10,261 nt of DNA from Acidobacteriaceae bacterium (GTDB lineage Bacteria; Acidobacteriota; Terriglobia; Terriglobales; Acidobacteriaceae). Positions 1 to 7,500 of this stretch are shown here, in pieces. The notes below the pieces were generated by a model. That model searched no databases and was not told the origin of the DNA. It worked only from the letters and a program-made list of their open reading frames with translations. The stretch lies in NCBI GenBank assembly GCA_003133425.1, contig PKXI01000329.1:3564-13824 (forward strand). The letters are read 5' to 3'. The translations under genes and the position numbers were made by a program. Position 1 is the first letter of the stretch, and each line of letters opens with the position of its first letter.

Positions 1-459
1 AACTTCGTCAACTACACCTACACCTCGGCCCTGGCCATCGGATACGGCGGCGCGCCGAACATCCGCCACCTCCGCTTCGACGGCGTGCACTTCATCTCCA
101 ACCAGAACAAGTTCGCCGTCTGGATTCAGCTCACGCCTGCCTATTTCGTGGGCAAGGGATATACCTCTGGCCAGCGGTCCAGCGAAGGCATCGCCCTCGA
201 CGACTTCCAGTTCGTCAACTCAACCTTTGAGAACGATGGCGGCCACATCTACATTGACGGCGGTAACGCGCCCTTGACGCACTTCGTGTTCGAGAACTGC
301 ACATTCGGAGAACCGACCCGCCCCGGCGAACTAATGGGCACGAACGTCGCTCCCGTTCTGTTCAAAAACGTCGAGATGAACGGAGAAACGCTCCGCAGTG
401 TCGACCAGCTAAAGCGGAATGGTTATGAGGTATACGTTCCAGTTAAGTTCGGACCTTAG
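1..459 (+). CDS. Glycoside hydrolase family 28-like (polygalacturonase-type) beta-helix protein, C-terminal part
   Basis: The frame is open from base 1, so the 5' part of the gene lies outside the window; 152 residues and a TAG stop are visible. The sequence has the rhythm of a right-handed parallel beta-helix: short repeats ending in small or aromatic residues, such as IRHLRFDGVHFISN, FQFVNSTFENDGGHIYIDGG and FVFENCTFGEP, then LFKNVEMNG. This matches the C-terminal rungs of GH28-like enzymes, which cleave pectin-type polysaccharides and are usually exported. The catalytic aspartates of GH28 would lie upstream of the window, so activity cannot be judged. The stop codon coincides with the likely edge of an IS5-type remnant, so the original C-terminus may have been a little longer. 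A pectate-lyase-fold protein of another family is the main alternative. Confidence 0.75.
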   Translation, partial: NFVNYTYTSALAIGYGGAPNIRHLRFDGVHFISNQNKFAVWIQLTPAYFVGKGYTSGQRSSEGIALDDFQFVNSTFENDGGHIYIDGGNAPLTHFVFENCTFGEPTRPGELMGTNVAPVLFKNVEMNGETLRSVDQLKRNGYEVYVPVKFGP

Positions 460-478
460 AACTTATCCGTAAATAGCC
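459..478. repeat. Probable left terminal inverted repeat of an IS5-family remnant
   Basis: The sequence GAACTTATCCGTAAATAG, about 70-90 bp before the transposase start, has the form of an IS5-family end. It is preceded by TTA, which fits the TNA target duplication typical of the IS1031 subgroup. No matching right end (an inverted copy) was found in the window, so the other half of the element has been lost. The assignment rests on position and motif style, not on a matched pair. Confidence 0.4.
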
Positions 479-547
479 TTGATCTTGATTCTCGATACCA
501 AACAGCACGGATAGGGAGATACAAACTGGGCGAAGTTACATTCCAGG

Positions 548-796
548 ATGCCTCAGATCAAGTCATGGACTGTCTCGGATGCGTTTTGGGCGAAGGTTGA
601 GCCATTGATTCCTCTCCCACGGCGGTCAGGTAAGCGGAAAACTAATGATTCACGGTCGTACAACAAAAGGAGAGACACCAATAGTGGTGTTCTCAATTTC
701 CCTATTCCCCATGAAACGGGTCAAAATCTCCTGTTCCTATTTGAGAATCGGGAGCCTGGAAGCATCTCTCGGCTGCGGCATGTAACCGGGGGATAA
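548..796 (+). pseudogene. IS5-family transposase, N-terminal remnant
   Basis: The first about 30 residues (MPQIKSWTVSDAFWAKVEPL, then IPLPRRSGKR) are the characteristic start of IS5-family transposases, the region with the helical WxxxxPLIP motif. After about base 640 the frame no longer looks like transposase, and the conserved 'RQVFEAIVYVLRTGCQW'-type segment and the DDE catalytic core are absent. The remaining frame to the TAA at 794-796 is of unknown origin. This is a dead fragment of an element of about 0.9 kb, left by a deletion or a second insertion. With the terminal repeat just upstream it marks a past insertion beside the GH28-like gene. Confidence 0.7.
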
Positions 797-950
797 CTGT
801 CGAACAGGTAGCCCGACTCCTGTAGCCCGAACTGTAAAGGGCCCACAATTTGATCAAATGTAGAAGCATGATGGGGCTCGACTGGATGGGGAGCGGCCGC
901 AAAGAGGTCCTGGAGGTTTTGCGAAGAGCCCGATCCCTTCCGCGACTTCT
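797..950. other. Non-coding stretch between the IS remnant and the HU-like genes
   Basis: No convincing gene is seen on either strand. It holds a short imperfect direct repeat (GTAGCCCGACT at 808-818 and GTAGCCCGAACT at 822-833) and a perfect 12-bp palindrome ATTTGATCAAAT at 848-859. The palindrome could be an operator, but no gene start nearby supports that. The stretch just beyond (about 900-950) is the immediate 3' flank of the minus-strand HU-like gene; I see no clear T-run terminator there. Confidence 0.4.
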
Positions 951-1397
951 TCAGGAATTCCCCCAGGAATGACGTGGGCTCGTCGTCCCGATGCCTAGCT
1001 CACTCCTGGTCAGGGGCGGCCTGGGAGGTAGGCGGACAGGTATTCGAAGACCGTTATAGCCCGCTCGCGCTGTGGGCGCTCGCGGTGACTGTACTACTTC
1101 CCTTTTCTTGTTCACCAGCGCCTCGCCTTCCGCGTCGACCTGAAGAGCCACCGAATAGGGCTTTTTATAGATGGTTGTGATCCTGCCCAGGAACCAGCCG
1201 TCCATCTTCTTGTGCGAATGATGGACCCTTTGCAGAGATCCGAATGGAGACTCCACCTCCTCGCCGCGCGCGAGCGCCACGGCCACTTCATCGAGAATGA
1301 AATCGAGAAGCCGCACTGACCGGCGGCGAGACAACCCCCGCTCCTGCAACTTGCGGACTATATATCCCTTGTTCAGGATGTTCCCCGTCCATTCCAT
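951..1397 (-). CDS. HU-like DNA-binding protein (divergent, first of a tandem pair by position)
   Basis: The protein has 148 residues and starts at ATG 1397, preceded by only a weak ribosome-binding sequence. Residues about 9-60 (NKGYIVRKLQERGLSRRRSV, then a helix, then GEEVESPFGSLQRV) align by eye with the helix-turn-helix base and first strand of HU/IHF proteins (compare 'NKxELIxxIA', 'GLSKKDAExxLDAxLD', 'GEEVxLxGFGTF'). The canonical RNPQTG tip of the DNA-binding arm is not kept; IYKKPYSV near residue 80 sits at its place and retains the proline. The last about 50 residues are rich in Pro, Arg and Ser and look disordered. The role is probably DNA bending or nucleoid binding (inference). 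It is clearly paralogous to the gene at 1487-1900, about 90 bp upstream on the same strand. Confidence 0.65.
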   Translation of the reverse strand: MEWTGNILNKGYIVRKLQERGLSRRRSVRLLDFILDEVAVALARGEEVESPFGSLQRVHHSHKKMDGWFLGRITTIYKKPYSVALQVDAEGEALVNKKREVVQSPRAPTARAGYNGLRIPVRLPPRPPLTRSELGIGTTSPRHSWGNS

Positions 1398-1486
1398 TGA
1401 CGCTCACACATCCCGAAGGTTTCATTATCGGCGTCGATTCCCATTCCAGGCTACGCCAGGAACCGCAATGCCATCACTTCCATACT

Positions 1487-1900
1487 CTATCTCCGAGCAC
1501 GGGAGCTGGAATTCATCGAACGTTGAGATCGCGTGTTTGCAGCACCGGTTTTCGGCCACTCCCAAGGGTGCAGCTCCTGATCTCCAGCCAAGTCCAGCTC
1601 GTGCACGATCGTGTGCGGATCCCGATTCGCCGGCCAGTCGTCGATGGCGTCCCAGAGCTTGCTGAAGTGCCGCTTCACCCGCTTCAACTTGCCGAACGGA
1701 AACTCCACCTCCCAGCCGCGCTTCAAGGCACGGATCATGCGCTCCTGGATTACGTTCACTATCAGCACCGACTGGCGGCGGGACAGGCCCCGAGCCTGCA
1801 ACTTCCGAACGAGATAGGCTCGGCCTAATTCTTCGGCTTGCTCTCCATCGACGGCGATCAGTTCTCCGGTATTCAACGATCTTCGCGAGCCAAGATTCAA
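1487..1900 (-). CDS. HU-like DNA-binding protein (second of a tandem pair)
   Basis: The frame encodes up to 137 residues and opens just after a stop at 1901-1903. No in-frame ATG precedes the conserved domain, so the start is TTG at 1900 or TTG at 1876, and neither has a strong ribosome-binding site. Residues about 27-75 (GRAYLVRKLQARGLSRRQSV, then helix, then GWEVEFPFGKLKRV) match the HU-like neighbour almost block by block. The next segment, WPANRDPHTIVHEL (residues about 89-102), looks like a modified RNPQTG arm tip with the intercalating proline at about residue 95. The short C-terminal tail is Ser/Arg-rich. A longer overlapping frame on the same strand (1425-1943) carries no such domain and is a shadow. 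A nucleoid-type DNA-binding role is inferred. Confidence 0.65.
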   Translation of the reverse strand: MNLGSRRSLNTGELIAVDGEQAEELGRAYLVRKLQARGLSRRQSVLIVNVIQERMIRALKRGWEVEFPFGKLKRVKRHFSKLWDAIDDWPANRDPHTIVHELDLAGDQELHPWEWPKTGAANTRSQRSMNSSSRARR

Positions 1901-1903
1901 TCA

Positions 1904-2409
1904 GTGCCAACCATGACAGCCGACTCTGAAGGTGCGGGCACATTACAGGGTGAACTTGAGTCCACCGCCCTTTTGACTTGGGAAAAGCATATCAATTCCT
2001 ACAGTTTTGGCCAACATTCGGTCGTAAGTACAAGACTTCTTGCTTAAAACTGCTTGTCCTTGGTGAATCTCATTATTTCTGGTAGGACATGTCCGAAGAT
2101 CTACATCTCGCCATCCGGAGGTATGAAGGACGCGCGGGGAGGTGCGAGTAGCATCTCCCAAGAGGACATTGAAACGCCTGGAGGTGTTGGAGAGAAAGGA
2201 TCATATCGATGAGTCCCTTGTTTGTTCCCGAGGATTCTTGCGCGAATTGCGGTGAGCCCACTGTGCTCCACATCTCCAAGCTTGCGCCCATACATGTCAT
2301 CCAAGGAATCAACCGATGGGCTTTCTCACAATTGCTCTTGCATGTCATCACTGCAGGCATGTGGCCATGTATAACCGCTGTCACCGGCTAAGGCAGGTGG
2401 CATCAGGAC
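1904..2409. other. Region of broken small frames, no convincing intact gene
   Basis: Several short frames compete on both strands and none reaches a recognisable family. On the plus strand, ATG 2089 gives a plausible start (MSEDLHLAIRRYEGRAGRCE) that stops at 2149-2151. The frame one base back continues as a helical, basic peptide (KRTLKRLEVLERKDHIDESL) to a stop at 2253-2255, which may be one small gene broken by a frameshift. ATG 2209 has a good AAAGGA ribosome-binding sequence and gives 60 residues with a CxxC (CANCG), ending at 2391; I cannot assign it. The region probably also holds the upstream regulatory DNA of the HU-like pair, but no clear -35/-10 pair could be picked. Confidence 0.35.
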
Positions 2410-2679
2410 TGCCAATTCTTGAATAGCCAGCAATTTATTGATCGGAGTGTGACATTCAGGCGCGACGAGAACTCATCTGCCGGAGACGATCGCGAGGAAG
2501 TAGAGGCCAACCAACTCGGCGCAGCTCTTCTGATGCCCAAGGGCCTCGTGCAGCAGGAAGTGAAGAGAAATGAACTAGATTTGGATGACGAGGATGCCAT
2601 CAGTCTCCTGGCAAAGAAATTTCAGGTGAGCGCCGCCGCGATGTCGAATAGGTTGGCGAATCTGCGGATGCTGCGCTGA
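2410..2679 (+). pseudogene. ImmA/IrrE-family metallopeptidase, C-terminal remnant
   Basis: The frame follows a stop at 2389-2391; the only start candidate before the conserved part is TTG 2419. The text VTFRRDENSSAG, then REEVEANQLGAALLMPKGLV, then DLDDEDAISLLAKKFQVS and AMSNRLANLRML is the typical C-terminal half of ImmA/IrrE proteins. The glutamate in EAN is a zinc ligand of the family, followed by the AAxLLMP helix and a winged or HTH-like tail. The N-terminal half with the HExxH zinc motif is missing: upstream sequence in all plus-strand frames lacks it. ImmA/IrrE proteins normally cleave repressor-type regulators of mobile elements or stress genes, often beside an HTH antitoxin. This copy is about half the usual length and should be inactive. 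Confidence 0.65.
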
Positions 2680-2962
2680 GGAAGCTGCGCGAGCGTGTTA
2701 TAGCCTTCTAGTAAATGGCAAAAAATCAAATGCGCAAGAAAGCGCCATGGTTTGAGTCCGATCGGAGCGCCGCCAGTTGAGTGCGCTGACGATTAAGCGG
2801 AAACCAAGAATAACCTCAGGCGACTACCGCGTTTACCATTACCGGTTCCATCCAGACGCAACTCGGAATCGTCCTCAGGCGCAGCTAGACCCAGCCATTC
2901 CGTGTTTTGCCACTCTCGGCCCTAGCTTCCAGAAGCGAAGCTATCCAATGTTAGAATTGGCG
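2680..2962. other. Intergenic stretch between the peptidase remnant and the operon terminator
   Basis: No supported gene. ATG 2715 opens a 21-codon frame (MAKNQMRKKAPWFESDRSAA) without a ribosome-binding site. A TTG-initiated frame 2777-3076 continues into the antisense of the BON gene and crosses its terminator; its composition (many Arg/Pro/His, no domain) does not look like a conserved protein. I see no tRNA or other RNA gene in it. Confidence 0.4.
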
Positions 2963-2993
2963 AAAAAGGGTCACGCCCAAAGAATGGGCGGAC
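2963..2993 (-). terminator. Rho-independent terminator of the five-gene operon
   Basis: Read on the minus strand, the stem CGCCCA, loop TTCTT, stem TGGGCG can be extended by GTC/GAC with one bulged T, and is followed by CC and five Ts. It begins about 11-14 bp after the TGA of the BON gene, in the right place and orientation to end the operon. The T-run is short, so efficiency is uncertain. Confidence 0.6.
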
Positions 2994-3003
2994 AACAGGA
3001 CTA

Positions 3004-4248
3004 TCAACGTTTCTTCACACTGATCTGCCCGCACCCCGGCCTTCTAATTATCCCGGTGAACCCAGTTGGACCTTGATCTGTAATCGTCACGTACCCGCCT
3101 ATATTGCCCATAATCAAGCCGGGAGGCTGGTGCTGCCAACCGCTGAACTGGAAGGACAGGAAGTTATTCATGGTGTTCAGCACTCCGTGCGTGGTAAAAG
3201 TTCCCGGCGCGGAGCCCGGGACTTCAATTTCAATATCCGCTGTAATATCATCCGGCGCCGATTCCGTGATATTCACATGGACATCGCTTTGGCCCTGAGC
3301 GCAGCTCGTGAAAGTGCCGGTCCACGCGCCGGACAGTGTGGCCCGATGAGCCTCCGAATTCGCGGAGGGCTGTGTTGGGATGCCCTCGCCTTCGCCAGAG
3401 GCGCGCTTAGAATTCTTAAGAATCGGGACGACCTGTATGTTATTCGTCACAGTCTTCACCCCATGGACTGCCGACGCTTTTGACGCCGCGATTGTGCGCA
3501 TTATGTTTTCGGAGACTGAGCCGCTTAGAACAACATTTCCCTGTGAGACCTCAACCTTGACATGCTGGGTCCGCAAATCGGAATCACCTCCGTAGGCCTT
3601 CTTGATGAGCGCGGTAAGCGCGCTATCCGAGATGCCGATGGAAAGGTCGTTCACCAGTGAAGCAACTGGACACCCGGAGCTCTGAACGATTTCGGCAGCC
3701 CTGGTGCGTTCGAGATCTCTCGAAAGCGAACCACTCAAAATCACCGTCTTGTTTGCAACATCGACCTGGATGTCGTAGGCCTTCAGGTCTTCATCCCCGG
3801 CGAAGCGTTCCTTCAGCGACTTAGCAAATTGAAGGTCAGTGCAGGATTCTGCCGTCATTGGCGTGAGCGGCGGAGGGGGCGGTGGTTGTGCGCCGTCCTT
3901 TAGTGGCGGAGGATTCAGTTTCATTGCTCGCCGCGCGTAGAGCGCAGCTACCTGCTCAGGGGTCTCGCCGGTCTGAGAGGCAATGAGCTTGAAAATGGCA
4001 ATTCTATCGCGATTCTCATCCGACATGATCTGTCGAGCCTGATCGCTGGGTTGGGTGGCAACCATTACTAGGAATCCATTTTGGCCCTCGCGAATCACCC
4101 TTGATGAAAGCAGTGCAGCGACACTGGTCGATCGAGCGGCCGTGCTCTGCTTCAAAGCGGATGCGTCCTGCGCATAAGTTACAAACGGTAACAGGTAGAT
4201 GGAGAGAACCAGAAAGAACAACAGTCTTGCATTACGCGGCATGGGCAT
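3004..4248 (-). CDS. Exported YdbL-like/two-BON-domain protein
   Basis: About 414 residues numbered from ATG 4248. A GTG at 4257 overlaps the previous stop (GTGA), but ATG 4248 has the better ribosome-binding sequence (GTGAGG, 3-4 bases before it), so translation is probably coupled to the zinc-ribbon gene. A signal peptide covers residues 1-26, with cleavage near VTYA/QDA. Residues about 45-110 resemble the YdbL/DUF1318 family (REGQNGFLVMVA, then NRDRIAIFKLIASQTGETPE), followed by a proline stretch (112-129). Two BON domains lie at about 136-203 and 206-276, each with the VILSGSLS/VVLSGSVS hairpin; BON domains are linked to phospholipid or envelope binding, as in OsmY. Residues 305-414 form an unassigned beta-rich domain. 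Cysteines 136/193 and 316/406 could form disulfides, fitting a periplasmic location. Last gene of the operon; an envelope-binding role is inferred. Confidence 0.8.
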   Translation of the reverse strand: MPMPRNARLLFFLVLSIYLLPFVTYAQDASALKQSTAARSTSVAALLSSRVIREGQNGFLVMVATQPSDQARQIMSDENRDRIAIFKLIASQTGETPEQVAALYARRAMKLNPPPLKDGAQPPPPPPLTPMTAESCTDLQFAKSLKERFAGDEDLKAYDIQVDVANKTVILSGSLSRDLERTRAAEIVQSSGCPVASLVNDLSIGISDSALTALIKKAYGGDSDLRTQHVKVEVSQGNVVLSGSVSENIMRTIAASKASAVHGVKTVTNNIQVVPILKNSKRASGEGEGIPTQPSANSEAHRATLSGAWTGTFTSCAQGQSDVHVNITESAPDDITADIEIEVPGSAPGTFTTHGVLNTMNNFLSFQFSGWQHQPPGLIMGNIGGYVTITDQGPTGFTGIIRRPGCGQISVKKR

Positions 4249-4253
4249 GGTCC

Positions 4254-4550
4254 TCACTTGGCAGGCAGTTGCGGGTAGAATTCACTGAGCATCTTGTCCG
4301 CGTCAACAGGGTCCGGCTTTGGAGAGGAATGAACTAGCCACAGACTCACTCCAAGCGCTAGCAACACCGTAGCAACAGCAGCGTAAATCCACCTTGTGAG
4401 TCCGGAGCGCGAAGGCGGGATGAGAAGCTGTAGTTTGTTCTTGCACTCTGGACAGAGTGCCTCTTCTCCGACTTCGATCTCAATCACTTCATGTTGCAGT
4501 GCCTTGTCGCATCCGCCGTAATCGGTGCAGCGATATTTTGTGGTCGCCAT
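4254..4550 (-). CDS. Zinc-ribbon protein with a single membrane helix
   Basis: 98 residues. An N-terminal zinc ribbon is formed by C8, C14, C33 and C36 (CTDYGGC and CPEC), with an acidic stretch between the pairs; one transmembrane helix follows at about 53-73 (WIYAAVATVLLALGVSLWLV), then a short tail of about 25 residues. The expected topology is ribbon in the cytosol and tail in the periplasm. From memory, very similar ribbons head larger proteins that continue into a phosphate-binding-protein-like and/or OmpA periplasmic part; this one would be a minimal form without that part. It starts 3 bp after the stop of the tubulin-like gene, with AGGAG inside that gene's end, and overlaps the possible GTG start of the BON gene by 4 bp. 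It may connect the tubulin-like protein to the membrane (inference). Confidence 0.75.
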   Translation of the reverse strand: MATTKYRCTDYGGCDKALQHEVIEIEVGEEALCPECKNKLQLLIPPSRSGLTRWIYAAVATVLLALGVSLWLVHSSPKPDPVDADKMLSEFYPQLPAK

Positions 4551-4553
4551 GAA

Positions 4554-7500
4554 TCAATCTCCTACTTCCAGAATCTTCCGAATGGTAGAAAAGGCCAAAA
4601 CTCGTTCTTTATACTGCGGAGACTCTGGGGTGAGTTTCTTTCCGGTCTCCTCGATGTTCGCCCTCAAAGCATTCTCGATGCCGATCCGCTTCTCCAGGTG
4701 AAGATATTCACCATCCAAAGCGCGCTGCACCTGATTGCGGAGCTCTTCCATGGCTTCCGGGGAGGCGTCTTGCACCACCGAGTCCAGGGTGGCCCCAAGG
4801 TCGAGCGACTCTGGGAATCCATCTAGATTTGTGACAGTGAGGCGAATGCGTTCCCTCCCTGTATTAAAGTCCTTACCTCGCGTCAGCAACTGCATTGTAT
4901 CGGCTAGCATGACCCAAGGTAGGATGTCAGACGGCTTGTAGCTCTCGGCGTACAAATCGTAAAGCGTCTGACCAGGTGCTGGCGTAGTGCTTTCGCCTTC
5001 ATAGTGAAGTTCCAGAAAGGCTCGCTTTGAATTTGCACCTCTTAGGCGCGCTTCATACTTTTCCTTCAGGTACGCCACTACCGCAACGAATCGAGCAGGA
5101 AAAATATTCGTCACGCTCAACACCGTGATCTCGTGCGACCGGGTAGGATTGATCGCCTCGTCGACAGTCGCCCGTTGTCCCGGATAGGAGTTGCGCAGTG
5201 ACGCGTAGAGCCGATCTCGGAAGGCTTGCGACTCCTGGGCTTCTGGCAGGACAATAGTCACTGTAGTCGAACACACCGCCTCATCGCGATTGTTGAAAGA
5301 TGGAATTCCGGGGCCAACCAACTGTTCCTGACCACGATCCAACTTCAAGTAGTTGCTCGCCATATTCATGATGTCGTGGCTAAACTTTCGCATCGCCTCT
5401 TCATTGCCGTCGAATTTACGGCGCAGTAATTCGATCACACTCACATTCAGTATCGTAGCCTTGGCAGAGTTTTCTGTGACTGACCGCGTGTGGGCCGCCT
5501 CAGCCTGGATCTTGCAACTCTGCTCCAATGTGTCGCTGAATTGGCTGCCGCTGATAGTGTTGGCGAAGGTGGTGAAGCTCTCCCGCTCTTTGAGCAATGC
5601 AAGGAGACTCTCCCGCGCGGCTCCTGTCTGCTTTTTCTGCTCAGGATGATTCCGAATCAGATCCTGCACGAACCCACGCACATACTTCGGGTCGTATTCG
5701 CGCACCATTTGGCTGCTAAAGTCGCCCGCTCCGTCATACTTGAGCCGACTTGCAATTGCCTCAGCGAATCGCTTCGAAGCTCCCATCACTGTATTTCTGC
5801 ACCGGCTCACATCGGCAGAAAGGCTGTTGAGGTCCTGGATCAGACGTTGTACAAGTTCGCGGGCATACCTGTACCCTTCTACTCTGGTCTTAAGCGTGTA
5901 ACGAGTAATTAATGCTTCAGCATGGGCATTTACGAGCTTCTTATGCTTGCCGAAGGCCACGGAGAGCGGGCCAAGCTTGGCCCACTGCTCGCGATTGTCT
6001 TTTATTCTGGCATCATTCTGCTTGCAGGCCTCACTCTCTTCGCCCATTTTCGCAATTCGACCGTCGATGGCCTTGATCCGATTCTCAAGCGACTCAATGA
6101 GCGCACTGAGTAACCGGTCGATATCGTGCATCGACTTCTCGCCAGTTCGCCACTGTGAAAACAGATCGCCTTCGATCTTCGAGATCAATTCGCGCACATG
6201 ATCGCTCATGTCTTTACGCTTGATGGTATAGAAACCGGCTACGCCGTTTCCTCTGTACTGCTCTCGATACGCCGTCTCCGTAAGTTCGGTGAGCTTGGGC
6301 AACATTTTTACGTAGTTGCCCTTGTGCTCTTCCAAAACTTGCGACGCGTAGCCCGGAACTGCGGCCTTCCAGTAGTCGGCAATCCGTTTCCAGTTCTTAC
6401 TCTCGATCTCTGCCGGAACGATTCCTTCCGAAAGTGTCAACCGTTCGTCAGTCAAGAACCACTTCTCCAGAGTCCCCTTGTCCTCGACGTATTCGCTGAA
6501 GTTCTGGTTGATTGCTTCCTCGGAGTAACCTTCGCCTTCCTTCCAGTTGGCAAACATCAATTGCCGAACGCATTGCTGCGCAAAGCTATAGGTCAGGTAC
6601 TCGGAAATCTCCACAGCTGGATAGGCAATCTGCTTCACACCGAAAGAGAAAAAGTAGCGCGAACGCCTCGCAGCTCCCCGCGCGGAACGCTCCGGGTCAA
6701 TGCCCTGTCCGCCCACTTGGAAGTCCTCTTGGCGCTGCACAGGATTTCCCTGGTCGCCCCATCGTATAGCTTCAGCCTGCACGATCTTCTGGAATAGAAA
6801 GGATGACGTGATTTCGAATAGCTGGTCGAGTGATACCGGCACATTCGCTTCGTTCTCGTCATTGAATAGATAGCAGCAATTGAATGGATCTTGCAGCCCA
6901 GCGAAGCGCGATCCGTCTGGTGACAAGACGTTATGCGGCCTCCACGAACCGATCTGCAATGCATTCAGCTCCATCAGCGCGGCGTAGCCATTTGCGTGGT
7001 AGTTTGGTCCGCCACGGTCCCCCTTCGGGTTTCGCTCTGGAAGCAACGCATACAGGAGTATTCGATACTCCGGGCCCGGAAACGCGGAACGAATCTGGCA
7101 AAGGGCATCCACCACCGATCCGCTCCCGGTACCTCCAGCGAGGCCGCAGCAGATGTGGATGTCCGTTGCCGTGCGGGCTGCGATGTGGGTTCGGTCCTTC
7201 TGCATCTCGGTCACAAAATCTCTGACGCGTTCGCGAAAACGACTCGCATTGATGGCGAAGAGGAAGCGCCCCAACCTTCGCTTTTGTCCACCAACGACCT
7301 TTGCAGCGTTGGAAGCCCCCAGAATCTCGCCCCAGTCCTGCCTGTTTCCCAGCCATGGCCGTAATCCCGGATACTGGTTAAGGTTGTCAACTACGTCCCT
7401 CAGGTTTATTCCCTGGATGAGCATCTTGCTCGTCTGGTCCAACTCAACGCTGTTGCCCAGCGTTTTCCATGAAGGATCGTTGGGCTTCATGAACTCATCG

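Noticed and set aside
808..833. Short direct repeat GTAGCCCGA(A)CT, considered as the start of a CRISPR-like or tandem array
   Set aside because: Only two imperfect copies with a 3-base spacer, and no further copies in the window.
702..902. 66-codon minus-strand frame beside the IS remnant
   Set aside because: No ribosome-binding site or domain, and it overlaps the transposase remnant.
1397..1828. 143-codon plus-strand frame opposite the second HU-like gene
   Set aside because: Antisense shadow of the conserved HU-like coding sequence.
1425..1943. 172-codon minus-strand frame overlapping the second HU-like gene
   Set aside because: The overlapping frame 1487-1900 carries the HU-like core shared with its neighbour; this longer frame is Arg/Ser-rich with no domain.
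2777..3076. 99-codon plus-strand frame after the peptidase remnant
   Set aside because: TTG start, no ribosome-binding site, no family resemblance, and it runs across the operon terminator into the antisense of the BON gene.
6198..6797. 199-codon plus-strand frame opposite the tubulin-like gene
   Set aside because: It lies fully antisense to a gene with clear domain motifs, has no ribosome-binding site and no recognisable domain; it is a codon-bias shadow.
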